Shown: positions 1 to 9,140, counted from the stretch's first letter. The stretch is DNA of 64,000 bases from Chitinibacter bivalviorum (GCF_013403565.1 NZ_CP058627.1:682001-746000); one strand, 5' to 3'. Numbers and translations: made by a program. Notes: a model not told the origin generated them from the letters alone.

Positions 1-643
1 CATTCACACCTTCAAATTTACCATTGATCTCCATCGGACAAATTTTGCGCTGGCCAATTGTAAATTCGGTCATTACAAATGCATCAGAATAAGTACATGA
101 GTCGGCGCAGCCACGACTAATCAATACAAAGCGTGGAGGGACACCAGGCGTTGCGGAGGTTATTGAATATAAATACACAGAGTATTCTTGTTTTTGTCCA
201 TTTAGGTCTGTACCATCGCTTGCTTTTGCCAAAGCCAACGCTTCGCTTTTAACTGGGATTAGGCCGCTTAAGCTAAAGTTGTGTACATATGTATCATTGG
301 TATTGTTTAAATACCCTTTGTTATTAATTTTTGCTTTGTTGTCAAATGCAGATTTAAGGGTCCAGTCGCTTCCTCCTCCTGTGGGAGGGTCAAAATAGAT
401 TTTATAATTTTTTGTGTCGTCTGAACTTGAAATGATTCCCATGAAATTTTCTAGGCCAGATTGTGCTGCTTCTAATGCGAGTGATTTCTTGTATGCATTT
501 GCGCTGGTTTTTTGTTCTATAATGATAGAGCGATTAGTGTAAAGAGTCATCAAACCCAATACAATCAAAATTACAATAGAAACTAATAGCGTTGCTACAC
601 CACGTTGTGTATGTACTCGAATTGGTATTGATTTAGCGTTCAT
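1..643 (-). CDS. PilX-type pilus assembly protein (partial, runs off left edge)
   Basis: Last gene of a four-gene minor-pilin operon; about 214 residues are visible and the frame is open to the window edge. The N-terminus (QRGVATLLVSIVILIVLGL) is one hydrophobic helix followed by the polar Q-K-x-S-x-N-A-Y-K-K-S-L-A-L-E-A-A-Q-S-G stretch typical of PilX N-terminal domains. It lacks the G-F-T-L-x-E cleavage motif of its neighbours, as expected for PilX/PilK-type proteins. It should sit in the inner membrane and help prime type IV pilus assembly. The ATG follows the PilW stop by 3 nt, so translation is probably coupled. Confidence 0.8.
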   Translation of the reverse strand, partial: MNAKSIPIRVHTQRGVATLLVSIVILIVLGLMTLYTNRSIIIEQKTSANAYKKSLALEAAQSGLENFMGIISSSDDTKNYKIYFDPPTGGGSDWTLKSAFDNKAKINNKGYLNNTNDTYVHNFSLSGLIPVKSEALALAKASDGTDLNGQKQEYSVYLYSITSATPGVPPRFVLISRGCADSCTYSDAFVMTEFTIGQRKICPMEINGKFEGVN

Positions 644-646
644 AAT

Positions 647-1273
647 TTAAGAGCCCGAATTCGCAGTTGTTTTAGTCGGCATATTTTGCAGGACGATTTG
701 CTCTTCTAGTGCAAAAGTAATTTTTGCATCATTATTTAATTCGCCTTGAATTGTTATCCGGAGTAGTGGGCGGTTGGCGTCGTCTTCAATGCTTGGCTCA
801 AATACGGTTATTTTATTGTTCGAATCCATCGTAAGTACTGCCCAATTTGAATTTGTCGCTGCATCTGCGGGGCAGGTGGTGATTGCCGTGGATTTATTGG
901 TATACATATACAATCTATTGTTATCTAGAAGAAATCCACCGACACGTAATAATCCTCTCTCGTCGATGTAGCTATAAAGAACGCAATTCTCCTTGCTCAG
1001 TGTCCCATTAGTTTTTCCAGTATAAATATTGGAAACGGTTGCGGCACTCCCATAAGGTTTGTAACCAGCGCGCCGCAGATCGCGTTGAATAAAATCGGCT
1101 GTTGATTTTATTTCTTGCTGTAATTTGCTTTGAGATAGCATGTTGCTAGAGGTTTTTAGATTGCCGAGAAAAAAAGTAAATGCTCCACCTATTATTAATA
1201 GACCTAAAGCTAAGGAAACTAGAATTTCCACCAAGGTGAAGCCACCTTGGTTTTTCTGGTGTCTAACATGCAT
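647..1273 (-). CDS. PilW-family minor pilin
   Basis: 208 residues with a class III prepilin signal: a short basic leader (MHVRHQKNQGG) and then FTLVEILVSLALGLLIIGG, to be cut before F by PilD. The rest is a hydrophilic head with two Cys (NCVLYSY and TTCPADA) that could form a disulfide. Such proteins are minor pilins that prime pilus assembly (PilW of Pseudomonas, PilJ of Neisseria). The ATG overlaps the end of the FimT-like gene by 11 nt, pointing to translational coupling. Confidence 0.82.
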   Translation of the reverse strand: MHVRHQKNQGGFTLVEILVSLALGLLIIGGAFTFFLGNLKTSSNMLSQSKLQQEIKSTADFIQRDLRRAGYKPYGSAATVSNIYTGKTNGTLSKENCVLYSYIDERGLLRVGGFLLDNNRLYMYTNKSTAITTCPADAATNSNWAVLTMDSNNKITVFEPSIEDDANRPLLRITIQGELNNDAKITFALEEQIVLQNMPTKTTANSGS

Positions 1274-1808
1274 TTGGATAACCTGCTATTTTACTTGTGC
1301 CAGATGAGCTTAAACAAACACTGCCGATTACTGAGAGAGAAGTTTTTATTTTGCCTACATTACTTTGCTCAATATCTAAAATTTGTGTCGTAGTTAGTGA
1401 TGAAACTCCATCTTTGTTTAAAGGTAGGCCTCGTACTGGGTCAAATGCAATTTCATCGAAACTTGTTGATGTTTTGGTGAAACTAACATTACTAGGGCTG
1501 CCTACTCTTTTAATCTCACAAAAATTAGCATCACTCGGAGATGTTTTTGTGCAGTCACAAATAGTCGTTTTGTTACTTAATCCATAGCATGTAGATTCAA
1601 CGTGTAGTCTAACCATTTTATTAGTACGAATAGCTTCAGACCTGGCAAAAACAAGATCTTGTGCGAGATTCTCAGCGATTCCCTTTAGTCGAGTCTGATT
1701 AAGGAATAATGTGAGATTCGGAATTGCTATGGCAAGAACAATACTCAATAACGCAATCGTGATCATCAATTCAGTCAAGGTAAAGCCAGATATTGTGGTT
1801 TTAGTCAC
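1263..1808 (-). CDS. FimT/GspH-type minor pseudopilin
   Basis: 181 residues. Prepilin leader MTKTTISG is followed by FTLTELMITIALLSIVLAIA and then the GspH/FimT signature region (L-A-Q-D-L-V-F-A-R-S-E-A-I-R-T-N). The start is GTG directly after the TAA of the PilE-like gene, so ribosome re-initiation is likely. FimT/FimU-type proteins cap the pilus tip complex, and FimT homologues can bind DNA in natural transformation. The gene normally expected next in such operons, pilV, is absent here. Confidence 0.82.
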   Translation of the reverse strand: MTKTTISGFTLTELMITIALLSIVLAIAIPNLTLFLNQTRLKGIAENLAQDLVFARSEAIRTNKMVRLHVESTCYGLSNKTTICDCTKTSPSDANFCEIKRVGSPSNVSFTKTSTSFDEIAFDPVRGLPLNKDGVSSLTTTQILDIEQSNVGKIKTSLSVIGSVCLSSSGTSKIAGYPNAC

Positions 1809-2300
1809 TTATTTGCTCCAGCAGCCAGATGCAGGGGAGTATGTCGTATTGCCATTCGTAACCCCAATTGATAATGTTGTGCAATTCGTATCATTGGCTT
1901 GAGATTTGCTTGTATCAGCGACCGCTTCAATACAATAGCTAGTCCCATCTGGTGTACCAGTGCAATTGGTACCATTAAAACCTACAATTGTGATGTCGTA
2001 ATATTGATTGTCTGATTTGATAGTTTTAGTCGAGGTATTACCAGTAATCATGGCAAGACCATTATTTGCACAAGTTGCATCTCCCGATTTGCTATCAAAT
2101 CGATCGGTATAACAGGTGTTGTTGGCTCTGAATTTTTCCATTTGCTGCTGAATTTGAGCTAATTTTGTCGTTGCGTCTGTCCGGCGGGATTTGCGTACAT
2201 AATCCTGATATGACGGGATTGCAATCGCTGCAAGTATGCCGATGATTGCGACGACGACCATCAGTTCAATTAGAGTGAAGCCTTGGTGTTTGTGCTGCAT
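1809..2300 (-). CDS. PilE-like type IV pilin (minor pilin, operon head)
   Basis: About 163 residues. Leader MQHKHQG is followed by [21 protein letters not shown] and [14 protein letters not shown], the classic type IVa pilin N-terminal helix, with a C-terminal head containing several Cys. I chose ATG at 2300 because GGAAAGAG lies just upstream; an in-frame ATG at 2312 overlaps that Shine-Dalgarno region and would give a longer leader. It is first in the minor-pilin operon, whereas PilE usually comes last in pseudomonad clusters. It could be a minor or a competence pilin. Confidence 0.82.
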   Translation of the reverse strand: MQHKHQGFTLIELMVVVAIIGILAAIAIPSYQDYVRKSRRTDATTKLAQIQQQMEKFRANNTCYTDRFDSKSGDATCANNGLAMITGNTSTKTIKSDNQYYDITIVGFNGTNCTGTPDGTSYCIEAVADTSKSQANDTNCTTLSIGVTNGNTTYSPASGCWSK

Positions 2301-2339
2301 ATCTCTTTCCATCCTTATATATTTCTAATTTTCGCTATC

Positions 2340-2357
2340 GTAAGGTTCATTCCTTAC
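2340..2357. promoter_or_regulatory. Perfect 6+6 bp palindrome upstream of the pilin operon
   Basis: GTAAGGttcattCCTTAC lies about 40-57 bp upstream of the pilE-like start in the only intergenic gap before the operon. It may be a regulator-binding site or a short hairpin; no family assignment is possible from sequence alone. Confidence 0.3.
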
Positions 2358-2428
2358 ATTGAGCAAGTCTGAATGTCCTTCTTCAGCAGAGCGGTCGCTA
2401 TGCGCAGATAAGCGGTTGTTTTTGAGGT

Positions 2429-3433
2429 TTAAATTGGTATCCTATTTGAGCCGAGTTTCAGGTGAGCGGCTCGATGTAGTCGATCATGCACCGCAAGCCA
2501 TTCCTTACTTGTGGGGGGTAATTCCAAGAGAAGTACATTAAATCCTGCTAGGTCAAGATGACGGAGGGTGGCATAGAGTGTTTGTGCATATGATTCAGCG
2601 TTTTGTGGCATGGCATAGCATTGTGCATTGAGCCAATTGGTCTGCTCGTGTTCTATTGACTGGTAATGTAGTAATGCGATGTTTTGTCCTTGGGCCAGAC
2701 GTTGTTGAGCTAGTGCATGAAGTGCAAGCAAATCGCCTGTAATAAGTTGAGTTCTTGGAGCATAGTGCGAGTCAAGTAAGCCAGAAACACGTTGTTTGGC
2801 ACTGTGCTGATTGGTGTGATGTTCTAGGCTATCGCCCAGTACCGCTTCGATGGCTTCTCGCGACACGCCACCGGGGCGAAGTAATTTGGGTTTGTCGCCC
2901 ACCAGGCTCACAATCGTCGATTCAACGCCCACATCGCAAGCGCCGCCATCAAGGATTAATTGCAGTACTTCGGGGCTAAATTCGCTGCGCACATGATCAA
3001 ACGTGGTCGGACTGACATGGCCGAATTGATTGGCGCTCGGCGCGGCAAGTCCACCGCCAAATTGCTGCAGTAATTCATGCGTGATCGGGTGCGCTGGCGC
3101 ACGCAGACCCACCGTGTTTTGCCCGCCGGTGACCGAGTCTGATACATGCGGCTGGCGCTCTAAAATCAGCGTGAGCGGGCCGGGCCAGAAGTGCTCGGCC
3201 AGTAAATACGCCTCGTCGGGGATATTTTGCGCCCAATCGGCCAGTTGCTCAGCACCTGCAATATGCACAATGACTGGATGGTCGGCAGGGCGGCCCTTGG
3301 CGGCGAAGATTTTGGCGACGGCAGCGGGCTGGCTCGCGTCAGCAGCTAGGCCGTACACGGTTTCGGTCGGAATCCCAACGAGTTCGCCAGCACGCAATAG
3401 GTTCAGCGCGGTGTTGATTTGTTCGGTGGTCAT
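2429..3433 (-). CDS. sua5: L-threonylcarbamoyladenylate synthase (Sua5/YrdC type)
   Basis: Makes threonylcarbamoyl-AMP from Thr, bicarbonate and ATP for the t6A modification at position 37 of ANN-decoding tRNAs. The YrdC core is clear: GIPTETVYGLAADA near the N-terminus, K-G-R-P-x-x-H-P, and S-A-N-x-F-G-H-V-S-P-T. The extra C-terminal region (roughly the last 110 residues) makes it Sua5-type rather than short TsaC. ATG at 3433 starts at the family-like MTTEQINTAL; in-frame ATGs at 3457 and 3514 are possible and none has a good Shine-Dalgarno sequence. Confidence 0.9.
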   Translation of the reverse strand: MTTEQINTALNLLRAGELVGIPTETVYGLAADASQPAAVAKIFAAKGRPADHPVIVHIAGAEQLADWAQNIPDEAYLLAEHFWPGPLTLILERQPHVSDSVTGGQNTVGLRAPAHPITHELLQQFGGGLAAPSANQFGHVSPTTFDHVRSEFSPEVLQLILDGGACDVGVESTIVSLVGDKPKLLRPGGVSREAIEAVLGDSLEHHTNQHSAKQRVSGLLDSHYAPRTQLITGDLLALHALAQQRLAQGQNIALLHYQSIEHEQTNWLNAQCYAMPQNAESYAQTLYATLRHLDLAGFNVLLLELPPTSKEWLAVHDRLHRAAHLKLGSNRIPI

Positions 3434-3560
3434 GGCAGGTGAGCGGCTTGGATTCATCGTTGACGGCAAAACTGATTGATTTAGCAGGCAATTATAACAT
3501 TGCATGGCCTGCATGCCGTGATCGAGTCTGTGTGGCTGATTTTATAGATCAAAATATGAT

Positions 3561-3609
3561 GGGTATGTGCTTGAAATCTATATTTTGTTTAGATTTTAAG
3601 CATATACCC
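3561..3609. repeat. 49-bp palindromic repeat, copy R1
   Basis: Starts GGGTATGTGC and ends GCATATACCC. The two 20-bp arms pair fully with two G-T wobbles around a 9-nt loop. It lies between the DJ-1 and Sua5 genes and has no T-tract, so it is not an obvious terminator. Confidence 0.75.
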
Positions 3610-3634
3610 AGTGAGTGTGTTGATGGTGGACGGT

Positions 3635-4186
3635 TTAGAGGTAGAGCATCGTTCGGCCCACCTCTTTGGCGATCGCCTCATTTTTGAGTAAAGCGACCAG
3701 CTCCAGCGCAAATAAGCCGGCGGTGCCGGCGCCGCGTGAAGTGGTAATGAGTCCGTCGGTGACGACGTTGTAAGCGGTGATGTTGGCGCCACCGTCGAGT
3801 AGCGTGTTTTCGCAGCCAGGAAAGCAACAGGCGTTTTTATCCTGCAATAAGCCGATTTTTGCTAGCACCATGGGCGCGGCGCAGATCGCTGCGACCCGTT
3901 TGCCCGCACTGATTTGCGCTTGTAGCCGAGCATGTAGATCGATATGTGCGAGTAAAGCCTGCGTGCCAGGGCCGCCGCCTGGCAAGACGATCAGCTCGGG
4001 CGTTTGGCCTGCAACTTGATGAAATGGCGCGTCAGCATGAACGGAAATTTGATGTGCGCCTTGAATTTGTGTGCCCGCAGTCAGAGAAACCATTACCGTA
4101 TCGATGTCGGCGCGGCGAAGTACATCAACGATGGTGATGAGCTCGACTTCTTCAAAGCCGGGGGCGACATAAACATGAACAGTCAT
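3635..4186 (-). CDS. DJ-1/PfpI family protein (YajL-like)
   Basis: 183 residues, full length for the DJ-1/YajL family. The nucleophile elbow A-I-C-A-A-P places the reactive Cys at residue 102, with acidic residues in GFEEVE (12-15) as expected for the Glu that polarises it, and G-G-G-P-G-T near residue 70. Members act as protein/nucleotide deglycases, glyoxalase III or oxidative-stress chaperones; which activity applies cannot be told from sequence. It stands alone between gltS and sua5, with a palindromic repeat on each side. Confidence 0.88.
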   Translation of the reverse strand: MTVHVYVAPGFEEVELITIVDVLRRADIDTVMVSLTAGTQIQGAHQISVHADAPFHQVAGQTPELIVLPGGGPGTQALLAHIDLHARLQAQISAGKRVAAICAAPMVLAKIGLLQDKNACCFPGCENTLLDGGANITAYNVVTDGLITTSRGAGTAGLFALELVALLKNEAIAKEVGRTMLYL

Positions 4187-4207
4187 GATTCTCTCCTAAT
4201 GCATGGT

Positions 4208-4256
4208 GGGTATAGTCACGAAATTAATATTCATACTAAATTACGCGCTAATACCA
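4208..4256. repeat. 49-bp palindromic repeat, copy R2
   Basis: Starts GGGTATAGTC and ends with ATACCA at the family spacing. The arms pair imperfectly (GGTAT with ATACC, and the CG-AA-TTA core). It fills the gap between the gltS stop and the DJ-1 gene. Confidence 0.6.
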
Positions 4257-4276
4257 ACATGGGGTATGGGTTCGAC

Positions 4277-5488
4277 TTAATAGATGGGTAAAGCCATAAA
4301 TAGCTTAATCACAATCGCGTTGGCGATATCAATAAAGAAAGCGCCGACCATCGGTACCACGATAAACGCCAAGTGTGAAGGGCCAAAGCGATGCGTGACC
4401 GCCTGCATATTGGCGATGGCCGTCGGCGTTGCACCCAAGCCAAAGCCGCAATGACCTGCGGCCAATACCACGGCATCGTAGTTTTTGCCCATGACGCGGA
4501 AAGTCACAAAGATGGCGTAGGCCGCCATGGCCGTTGCTTGTACCACTAAAATCAGCAACATCGGCAGTGCCAAATTGGCCAGCTCCCACAGCCGTAAACT
4601 CATCAGCGCCATCGCCAGAAAGAGCGCCAAACTCACATTACCCAAAACTGAAATTTCGCGATCAAAAACTTCGTACCAGCCCAGTACCGACAGCACGTTG
4701 CGCAATAAAACACCATTAAATAACACGCATACAAAGGTCGGCAGCTCAAACATGGTTCCCGCCAGCGTTTCTGCCAGCATATGGCCGCCAGCCAGACTCA
4801 GTACGATCAATGCGAGCGATTCGATAAAGGAATTTACCGTAATCAAGCGGGTCGCTTGCGGCTCTTCAAACATGCTCGGTGCTTGATCTTGATTATGCTC
4901 AGCACCGGGTGCGGCTACTTTTTTGAGCAAAATTTTCGCTACCGGGCCACCAATTAAGCCACCCAATACCAAGCCAAAAGTCGCGCAGGCCATCGCCAAT
5001 TCGGTCGCGCCCGCTATGCCAAACTGCTCACTAAATACTTTGCTCCACGCAGCACCTGTGCCATGACCGCCAGACAGGGTAATTGAGCCGGCGAGTAAAC
5101 CTAAATGATTTTCAAGCCCAAGCAATTTGGCCAAGCTAATGCCAATGACGTTTTGCATGAGCAAAAGCCCCAGCACGACAAACAGGAACTTAATCATGAT
5201 ATTGCCACCGGCGCGCAGGCTGGCGAGGTTGGCGGAAAGGCCAATCGTGGCAAAAAAGGCCAGCATCAAAGGGGTCTGGATGCTGGTGTCAAATTTGACG
5301 CTAACCCCAGCCACTTGCTGAGCGAACAGCATCATCAGTGCAACCACTAGGCCGCCAGCCACCGGCTCCGGAATAGTAAATGCCTTCAATGGTGCGGTTT
5401 TATCGACCAGAACTCGACCAAAGAGTAAAACGAGTGAGGCGGCAACCAGTGTGCCGTAGGTGCCTATGGTGATGAGGTTGGTGCTCAT
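4277..5488 (-). CDS. gltS: Sodium/glutamate symporter GltS
   Basis: 403 residues with about ten hydrophobic segments. Two related halves carry glycine-rich re-entrant motifs (SGGHGTGAAWSKVF and GHCGFGLGATPTAIANMQ), the hallmark of Na+-dependent glutamate permease GltS. It imports glutamate with sodium across the inner membrane. The start MSTNLITIG at 5488 is chosen because GGAGA stands five bases upstream; a longer frame to 5539 adds a polar, non-family extension. It is separated from upstream lysA by a terminator, so is probably monocistronic. Confidence 0.93.
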   Translation of the reverse strand: MSTNLITIGTYGTLVAASLVLLFGRVLVDKTAPLKAFTIPEPVAGGLVVALMMLFAQQVAGVSVKFDTSIQTPLMLAFFATIGLSANLASLRAGGNIMIKFLFVVLGLLLMQNVIGISLAKLLGLENHLGLLAGSITLSGGHGTGAAWSKVFSEQFGIAGATELAMACATFGLVLGGLIGGPVAKILLKKVAAPGAEHNQDQAPSMFEEPQATRLITVNSFIESLALIVLSLAGGHMLAETLAGTMFELPTFVCVLFNGVLLRNVLSVLGWYEVFDREISVLGNVSLALFLAMALMSLRLWELANLALPMLLILVVQATAMAAYAIFVTFRVMGKNYDAVVLAAGHCGFGLGATPTAIANMQAVTHRFGPSHLAFIVVPMVGAFFIDIANAIVIKLFMALPIY

Positions 5489-5542
5489 ACGTTCTCCGGT
5501 GAGCGGTGTTTGATGATGTCCACTTCTAGTATGAAACAATAA

Positions 5543-5573
5543 AAAATGGCTTGCGCATTGTGCAAGCCATTTT
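5543..5573 (-). terminator. Intrinsic terminator of lysA
   Basis: A 12-bp stem (AAAATGGCTTGC with GCAAGCCATTTT) and, on the minus strand, a run of T after the stem. It sits between the lysA stop and the gltS start. Confidence 0.8.
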
Positions 5574-5644
5574 AGGTTAAATGAGTAAAACTAAGCTGTT
5601 AAATAATTGGCTTGTGACGGCGAATATTATTCAATTGCCGAGGT

Positions 5645-6877
5645 TTATGCCTCTAAAGCCAGCAATTCCGCCACAGTTTGACGACGACGGATTTGCGAAA
5701 TGAGCTCGCCATCGATCATCACTTCGGCAATCAGCGGTCGAGTATTGTAGTTACTCGACATACTGGCACCATACGCGCCGGTGTCGTGCAAGACCAACCA
5801 ATCGCCAATTTCCGCGCTTGGCAATTCACGTGGCGTCACCACGCCGCCTTCTTCTTGGGTAAATACATCGCCTGATTCACACAATGGGCCAGCCAAAACC
5901 GTGCCGCGCGTTTCGCCTTCGGCTGCGGCACCATTGGCACGCAACAAGCTGACTTCGTGATAGCTGCCGTACATGGCTGGGCGCATCAGATCGCTAAAAC
6001 CGGCATCAACGAGGACAAAATGATTATTGCCAACGTCTTTTTTTGCGCGGACTTCGGCGATCAATTTGCCACTTTCTGCCACCAGGAAACGGCCCGGCTC
6101 GATTTCAAGATGAACAGGGTGGCCTAAATGCGCGGCAATTTCATTGCGCGCTGCGTCCCACAAGCTAAAGTAATGCGCGGTGTCGATGGTCTCACCGCCG
6201 ACGCGATACGGAATCGACAAGCCACCACCGGCGGAAATCGCACGGATATCGCGGCCAGATTCTTTCACCTGCGCCACCATTGCGGCGCACACATCTTGTA
6301 AGTGGCTGTAATCCACGCCCGAGCCGATGTGCATATGCAGACCAACCAAGTCGAGCTCGTATTTGGCGATCAGCGCTAGCGCTTCAGGCAATTGCTCATG
6401 CCAGATGCCGTGTTTACTTTGCTCGCCGCCCGTATTGGTTTTTTGGCTGTGGCCGTGGCCGAACCCGGGGTTAACCCGCAACCATACGCGATGGCCACGA
6501 TGTGCTTCACCGAGTTGTTCCAGCATTTGCGGGCTACCGCAATTGACTTGAATATCGAGCTCAACCACGCGCGCCAAGGTGGCGTGATCCAGCAGATCGG
6601 CGGTGTAAACGATGTCATCACAATGGAGGCCAGTTTGAAAACCTGCCGCCAGCGCTCGCTCGATTTCGCCCAAGGATACCGAATCTACCTTCACGCCTTG
6701 CTCGCGCATCAAACGCAAAATGTGGATGTTTGAGTTCGCTTTTTGCGCAAAACGAATGGTGTCGAACATTTTGAGCTGGCTAATGCGCTCGCGAATGGTC
6801 GCAGCATCATAAGTCCAGACTGGGGTGCCGTATTGTTGGGCGATCTGCGCGATTTGTGAGCCGTTGATGGGTTTCAT
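5645..6877 (-). CDS. lysA: Diaminopimelate decarboxylase
   Basis: Last step of lysine synthesis: PLP-dependent decarboxylation of meso-diaminopimelate to L-lysine. 410 residues, normal length. The PLP lysine is K46 in FAQKANSN; H-I-G-S-G, the glycine-rich A-G-G-G-L and G-P-L-C-E-S-G-D (substrate-binding Cys/Glu at the dimer interface) are present. It is divergent from an ArgP-like LysR regulator with about 100 bp between, an arrangement like lysA/lysR in enterobacteria, so that regulator probably controls it in response to lysine. Confidence 0.95.
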   Translation of the reverse strand: MKPINGSQIAQIAQQYGTPVWTYDAATIRERISQLKMFDTIRFAQKANSNIHILRLMREQGVKVDSVSLGEIERALAAGFQTGLHCDDIVYTADLLDHATLARVVELDIQVNCGSPQMLEQLGEAHRGHRVWLRVNPGFGHGHSQKTNTGGEQSKHGIWHEQLPEALALIAKYELDLVGLHMHIGSGVDYSHLQDVCAAMVAQVKESGRDIRAISAGGGLSIPYRVGGETIDTAHYFSLWDAARNEIAAHLGHPVHLEIEPGRFLVAESGKLIAEVRAKKDVGNNHFVLVDAGFSDLMRPAMYGSYHEVSLLRANGAAAEGETRGTVLAGPLCESGDVFTQEEGGVVTPRELPSAEIGDWLVLHDTGAYGASMSSNYNTRPLIAEVMIDGELISQIRRRQTVAELLALEA

Positions 6878-6980
6878 AGTGATCCTGATTTATTTTCTAT
6901 TGTGAATTTGATGTTGCTATTCAAACAGAGCGGGCAAACATGGTAAAACGATAAATTCTTGCCCTACAGCAATTTGGCTT

Positions 6981-7892
6981 ATGTTTGATTACAAATTACT
7001 CGAAGCACTCGATATGGTTTTGCGTTGTGGCAGCTTTGATGCGGCGGCCAAGCGACTGCATTTAACGCCGTCGGCCATTTCGCAGCGCATCCGTCAGCTT
7101 GAAGAGCGGCATGGTGAAGTGCTACTGCGGCGTGAAAATCCAATTTGCGCGACCCCCAGCGGTGAAAAGCTGCTAGCGCATGTGCGTCAGGTGCGCGCGC
7201 TGGAGGCTGAATTGGGCGAGCAATTGGCGGAAGATCTCGATGAACAAGGCGCAACACAAGCATGGCGTACGCTGCGCATTGGCGTGAATGCCGATAGCTT
7301 GGCGCTGGGCTTAATGCCCGCACTATCGGGTTTATTGTCCGCGCAAAGATTATTGCTTGAATGCGTGGTGGATGACGAAGCCTATACGCTTGATTTGCTG
7401 CGGACTGGTGAAGTATCTGGGTGTATTAGTACGCAATCTAATTTGGTGGCGGGCTGTGGCGTATTACCATTGGGGAGTATGCAGTATATTGGCGTTGCAT
7501 CGCCGCAGTTTGCTGCGCTGCATTTGGGCGAAAAACTGGATGCTGAGCGCTTGGGCAATGCACCGGCTGCGGTGTTTGGTTATAAGGAAAGCCTGCATCG
7601 TCGCCTGCTGCGCGAGCGTTGGGGTTTGTTGGAAGGGCAATATCCTTGCCATGTGATTCCTGAAAGCAATGCGCTATTTGCTGCCGCGCTGGCTGGTTTT
7701 GCTTATGCCGTTGTGCCGCGTCAGCAGGCGCAAGTGGCCTTGGCATCTGGCGAGTTGGTCGAAATTGCGGCCTTTTCCCATGAGGTGCCACTATTTTGGC
7801 ATCACTGGTCGCGCCAAACGCGGCCAGCTCAATTATTTAGCCAAGCATTAATGTCTTTTGCTTCAACTCATTTAGGCCCGTCCAACATATGA
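6981..7892 (+). CDS. LysR-family regulator, ArgP-like (divergent from lysA)
   Basis: 303 residues: an N-terminal winged helix (AAAKRLHLTPSAISQRIRQLEER, residues about 20-42) and a C-terminal effector domain. The recognition helix, the inserted R-T/L-R-I-G-V-N-A-D-S-L segment and the final W-H-H-W motif match ArgP (IciA), which senses lysine and arginine. A clear paralogue lies at 12580 beside an amino-acid exporter. Position opposite lysA suggests control of lysine synthesis. Its stop overlaps the start of the next gene (ATGA). Confidence 0.85.
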   Translation: MFDYKLLEALDMVLRCGSFDAAAKRLHLTPSAISQRIRQLEERHGEVLLRRENPICATPSGEKLLAHVRQVRALEAELGEQLAEDLDEQGATQAWRTLRIGVNADSLALGLMPALSGLLSAQRLLLECVVDDEAYTLDLLRTGEVSGCISTQSNLVAGCGVLPLGSMQYIGVASPQFAALHLGEKLDAERLGNAPAAVFGYKESLHRRLLRERWGLLEGQYPCHVIPESNALFAAALAGFAYAVVPRQQAQVALASGELVEIAAFSHEVPLFWHHWSRQTRPAQLFSQALMSFASTHLGPSNI

Positions 7893-8854
7893 ACAGCGCT
7901 CCCATAGTCGTATTTTTAGATCGCGACACTTTGCCGGTGCCGCTCAAACCCATTAGCTCGCCGCACCGTTGGCAAAGTTTCCCTCACAGCACCCCCGAGC
8001 AAGTGATCGAGCGGCTGCAAGGGGCGAGTGTGGTCATTACGAATAAAGTCGTGATCACGCGCGAGATGATCGCAGCGCTACCTGAGCTGCGTTTGATTGC
8101 GGTTGCTGCAACGGGCTTTAACATTATCGATGTCGCCGCAGCGCGTGAGCATACGGTAGGGGTGTGTAATATCCGAGACTATGCAATACATGGCGTTGCA
8201 GAGCATACCCTGATGCTGATGCTGGCGCTGCGCCGACAATTACTCGCTTACCGCGCGCGCTTGTTGGCAGGTGAATGGCAAAAGGCAGCAGGCTTTTGCT
8301 TATTTCCTGAAAGCGCAGCCACCGCATCACATGATCTGGCGGGCAGCCGCATGGCGATCATTGGTTCGGGCGCGCTTGGGCAGGCGACGGCAAAATTGGC
8401 GCAGGCCTTTGGGATGCAAACTTATTTTGTCGAGCGCAAAGGGGCTGCACAGGTCCGCGTTGGCTATCTGGCTTGGGATGAGGCTATTCAAACCGCCGAT
8501 GTGATCAGCCTGCATTGCCCGCTGAATGATCAAACTCGCAATTTGATCGGTGCTGCTGAACTGGCGCAAATGAAAACCAGCGCCATTGTGATCAATACCT
8601 CGCGCGGCGGCTTGATTGATGAAGCCGCTTTACTCCAGGCGCTGCAACAGGGGCAAATCGCGGGTGCTGGGCTCGATGTGCTGATCACCGAGCCGCCTCG
8701 TGCTGGCAATGCTTTGCTTGATATTGAGCTACCCAATCTAATCATCACGCCGCATGTGGCTTGGGCGAGTGTCGAGACGATGCAAACGCTGGCAGATCAA
8801 TTGATCGATAATGTGGATGGATTTTTACAAGGTCAGCCGCGTAATTTACTCTAA
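7889..8854 (+). CDS. D-2-hydroxyacid dehydrogenase (glycerate dehydrogenase-like)
   Basis: 321 residues of the D-isomer-specific 2-hydroxyacid dehydrogenase family. The Rossmann motif reads G-S-G-A-L-G-Q (around residue 155), followed by the acidic E in VERK, suggesting NAD preference. Catalytic residues appear as Arg in NTSRGGLID, Glu in LITEPP and His in ITPHVAWAS. Closest by eye to hydroxypyruvate reductase/glycerate dehydrogenase, but the exact substrate is uncertain. It overlaps the upstream regulator by 4 nt, so the two are probably co-expressed. Confidence 0.85.
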   Translation: MNSAPIVVFLDRDTLPVPLKPISSPHRWQSFPHSTPEQVIERLQGASVVITNKVVITREMIAALPELRLIAVAATGFNIIDVAAAREHTVGVCNIRDYAIHGVAEHTLMLMLALRRQLLAYRARLLAGEWQKAAGFCLFPESAATASHDLAGSRMAIIGSGALGQATAKLAQAFGMQTYFVERKGAAQVRVGYLAWDEAIQTADVISLHCPLNDQTRNLIGAAELAQMKTSAIVINTSRGGLIDEAALLQALQQGQIAGAGLDVLITEPPRAGNALLDIELPNLIITPHVAWASVETMQTLADQLIDNVDGFLQGQPRNLL

Positions 8855-8888
8855 GACTGTGAAATTGCCATTTGCAAAGTTATTAAGA

Positions 8889-8917
8889 AAAAGCGTGGAG
8901 ATCCGCGCTTTTTTTGT
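8889..8917 (+). terminator. Intrinsic terminator after the hydroxyacid dehydrogenase
   Basis: Stem AAAAGCGTGGA / TCCGCGCTTTT (one G-T wobble) followed by a run of T. Confidence 0.8.
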
Positions 8918-8984
8918 GGCTGTGTAAATCAATAAGGCATTGTGCAACTTCATTCACATCAATCGTGAATAAGAAAATGTATAG

Positions 8985-9011
8985 GCTGTGAGTAAGTGAA
9001 TTAAGTCACTG
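8985..9011 (+). repeat. DnaA-box-like repeat unit U1 (short)
   Basis: GCTGTGAGTAAGTGAATTAAGT matches the right half of units U2-U5. Its DnaA-box-like 9-mer TGTGAGTAA differs from TGTGGATAA at two positions. Confidence 0.5.
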
Positions 9012-9048
9012 GCGCAATAGGCTTTTCTTGCTCTGCCTATTTTTTAGT

Positions 9049-9140
9049 CTATTGTGCCGACTTATCCCTGCTTATGCCCGTTATGGCAGGATAGTTACTT
9101 GGGTAAGGTGTGGGTAAGTGATTTAAGTTGCTGTTTTAGT
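9049..9140 (+). repeat. 92-bp direct repeat unit U2
   Basis: Begins CTATTGTGCCGACTTATCCC, contains CTTATGCCCG and ACTTGGGTAAG, and ends TGTGGGTAAGTGATTTAAGT. It aligns along its whole length with U3. The inner part can fold (CTTATCCCTGC with GCAGGATAG). Confidence 0.65.
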
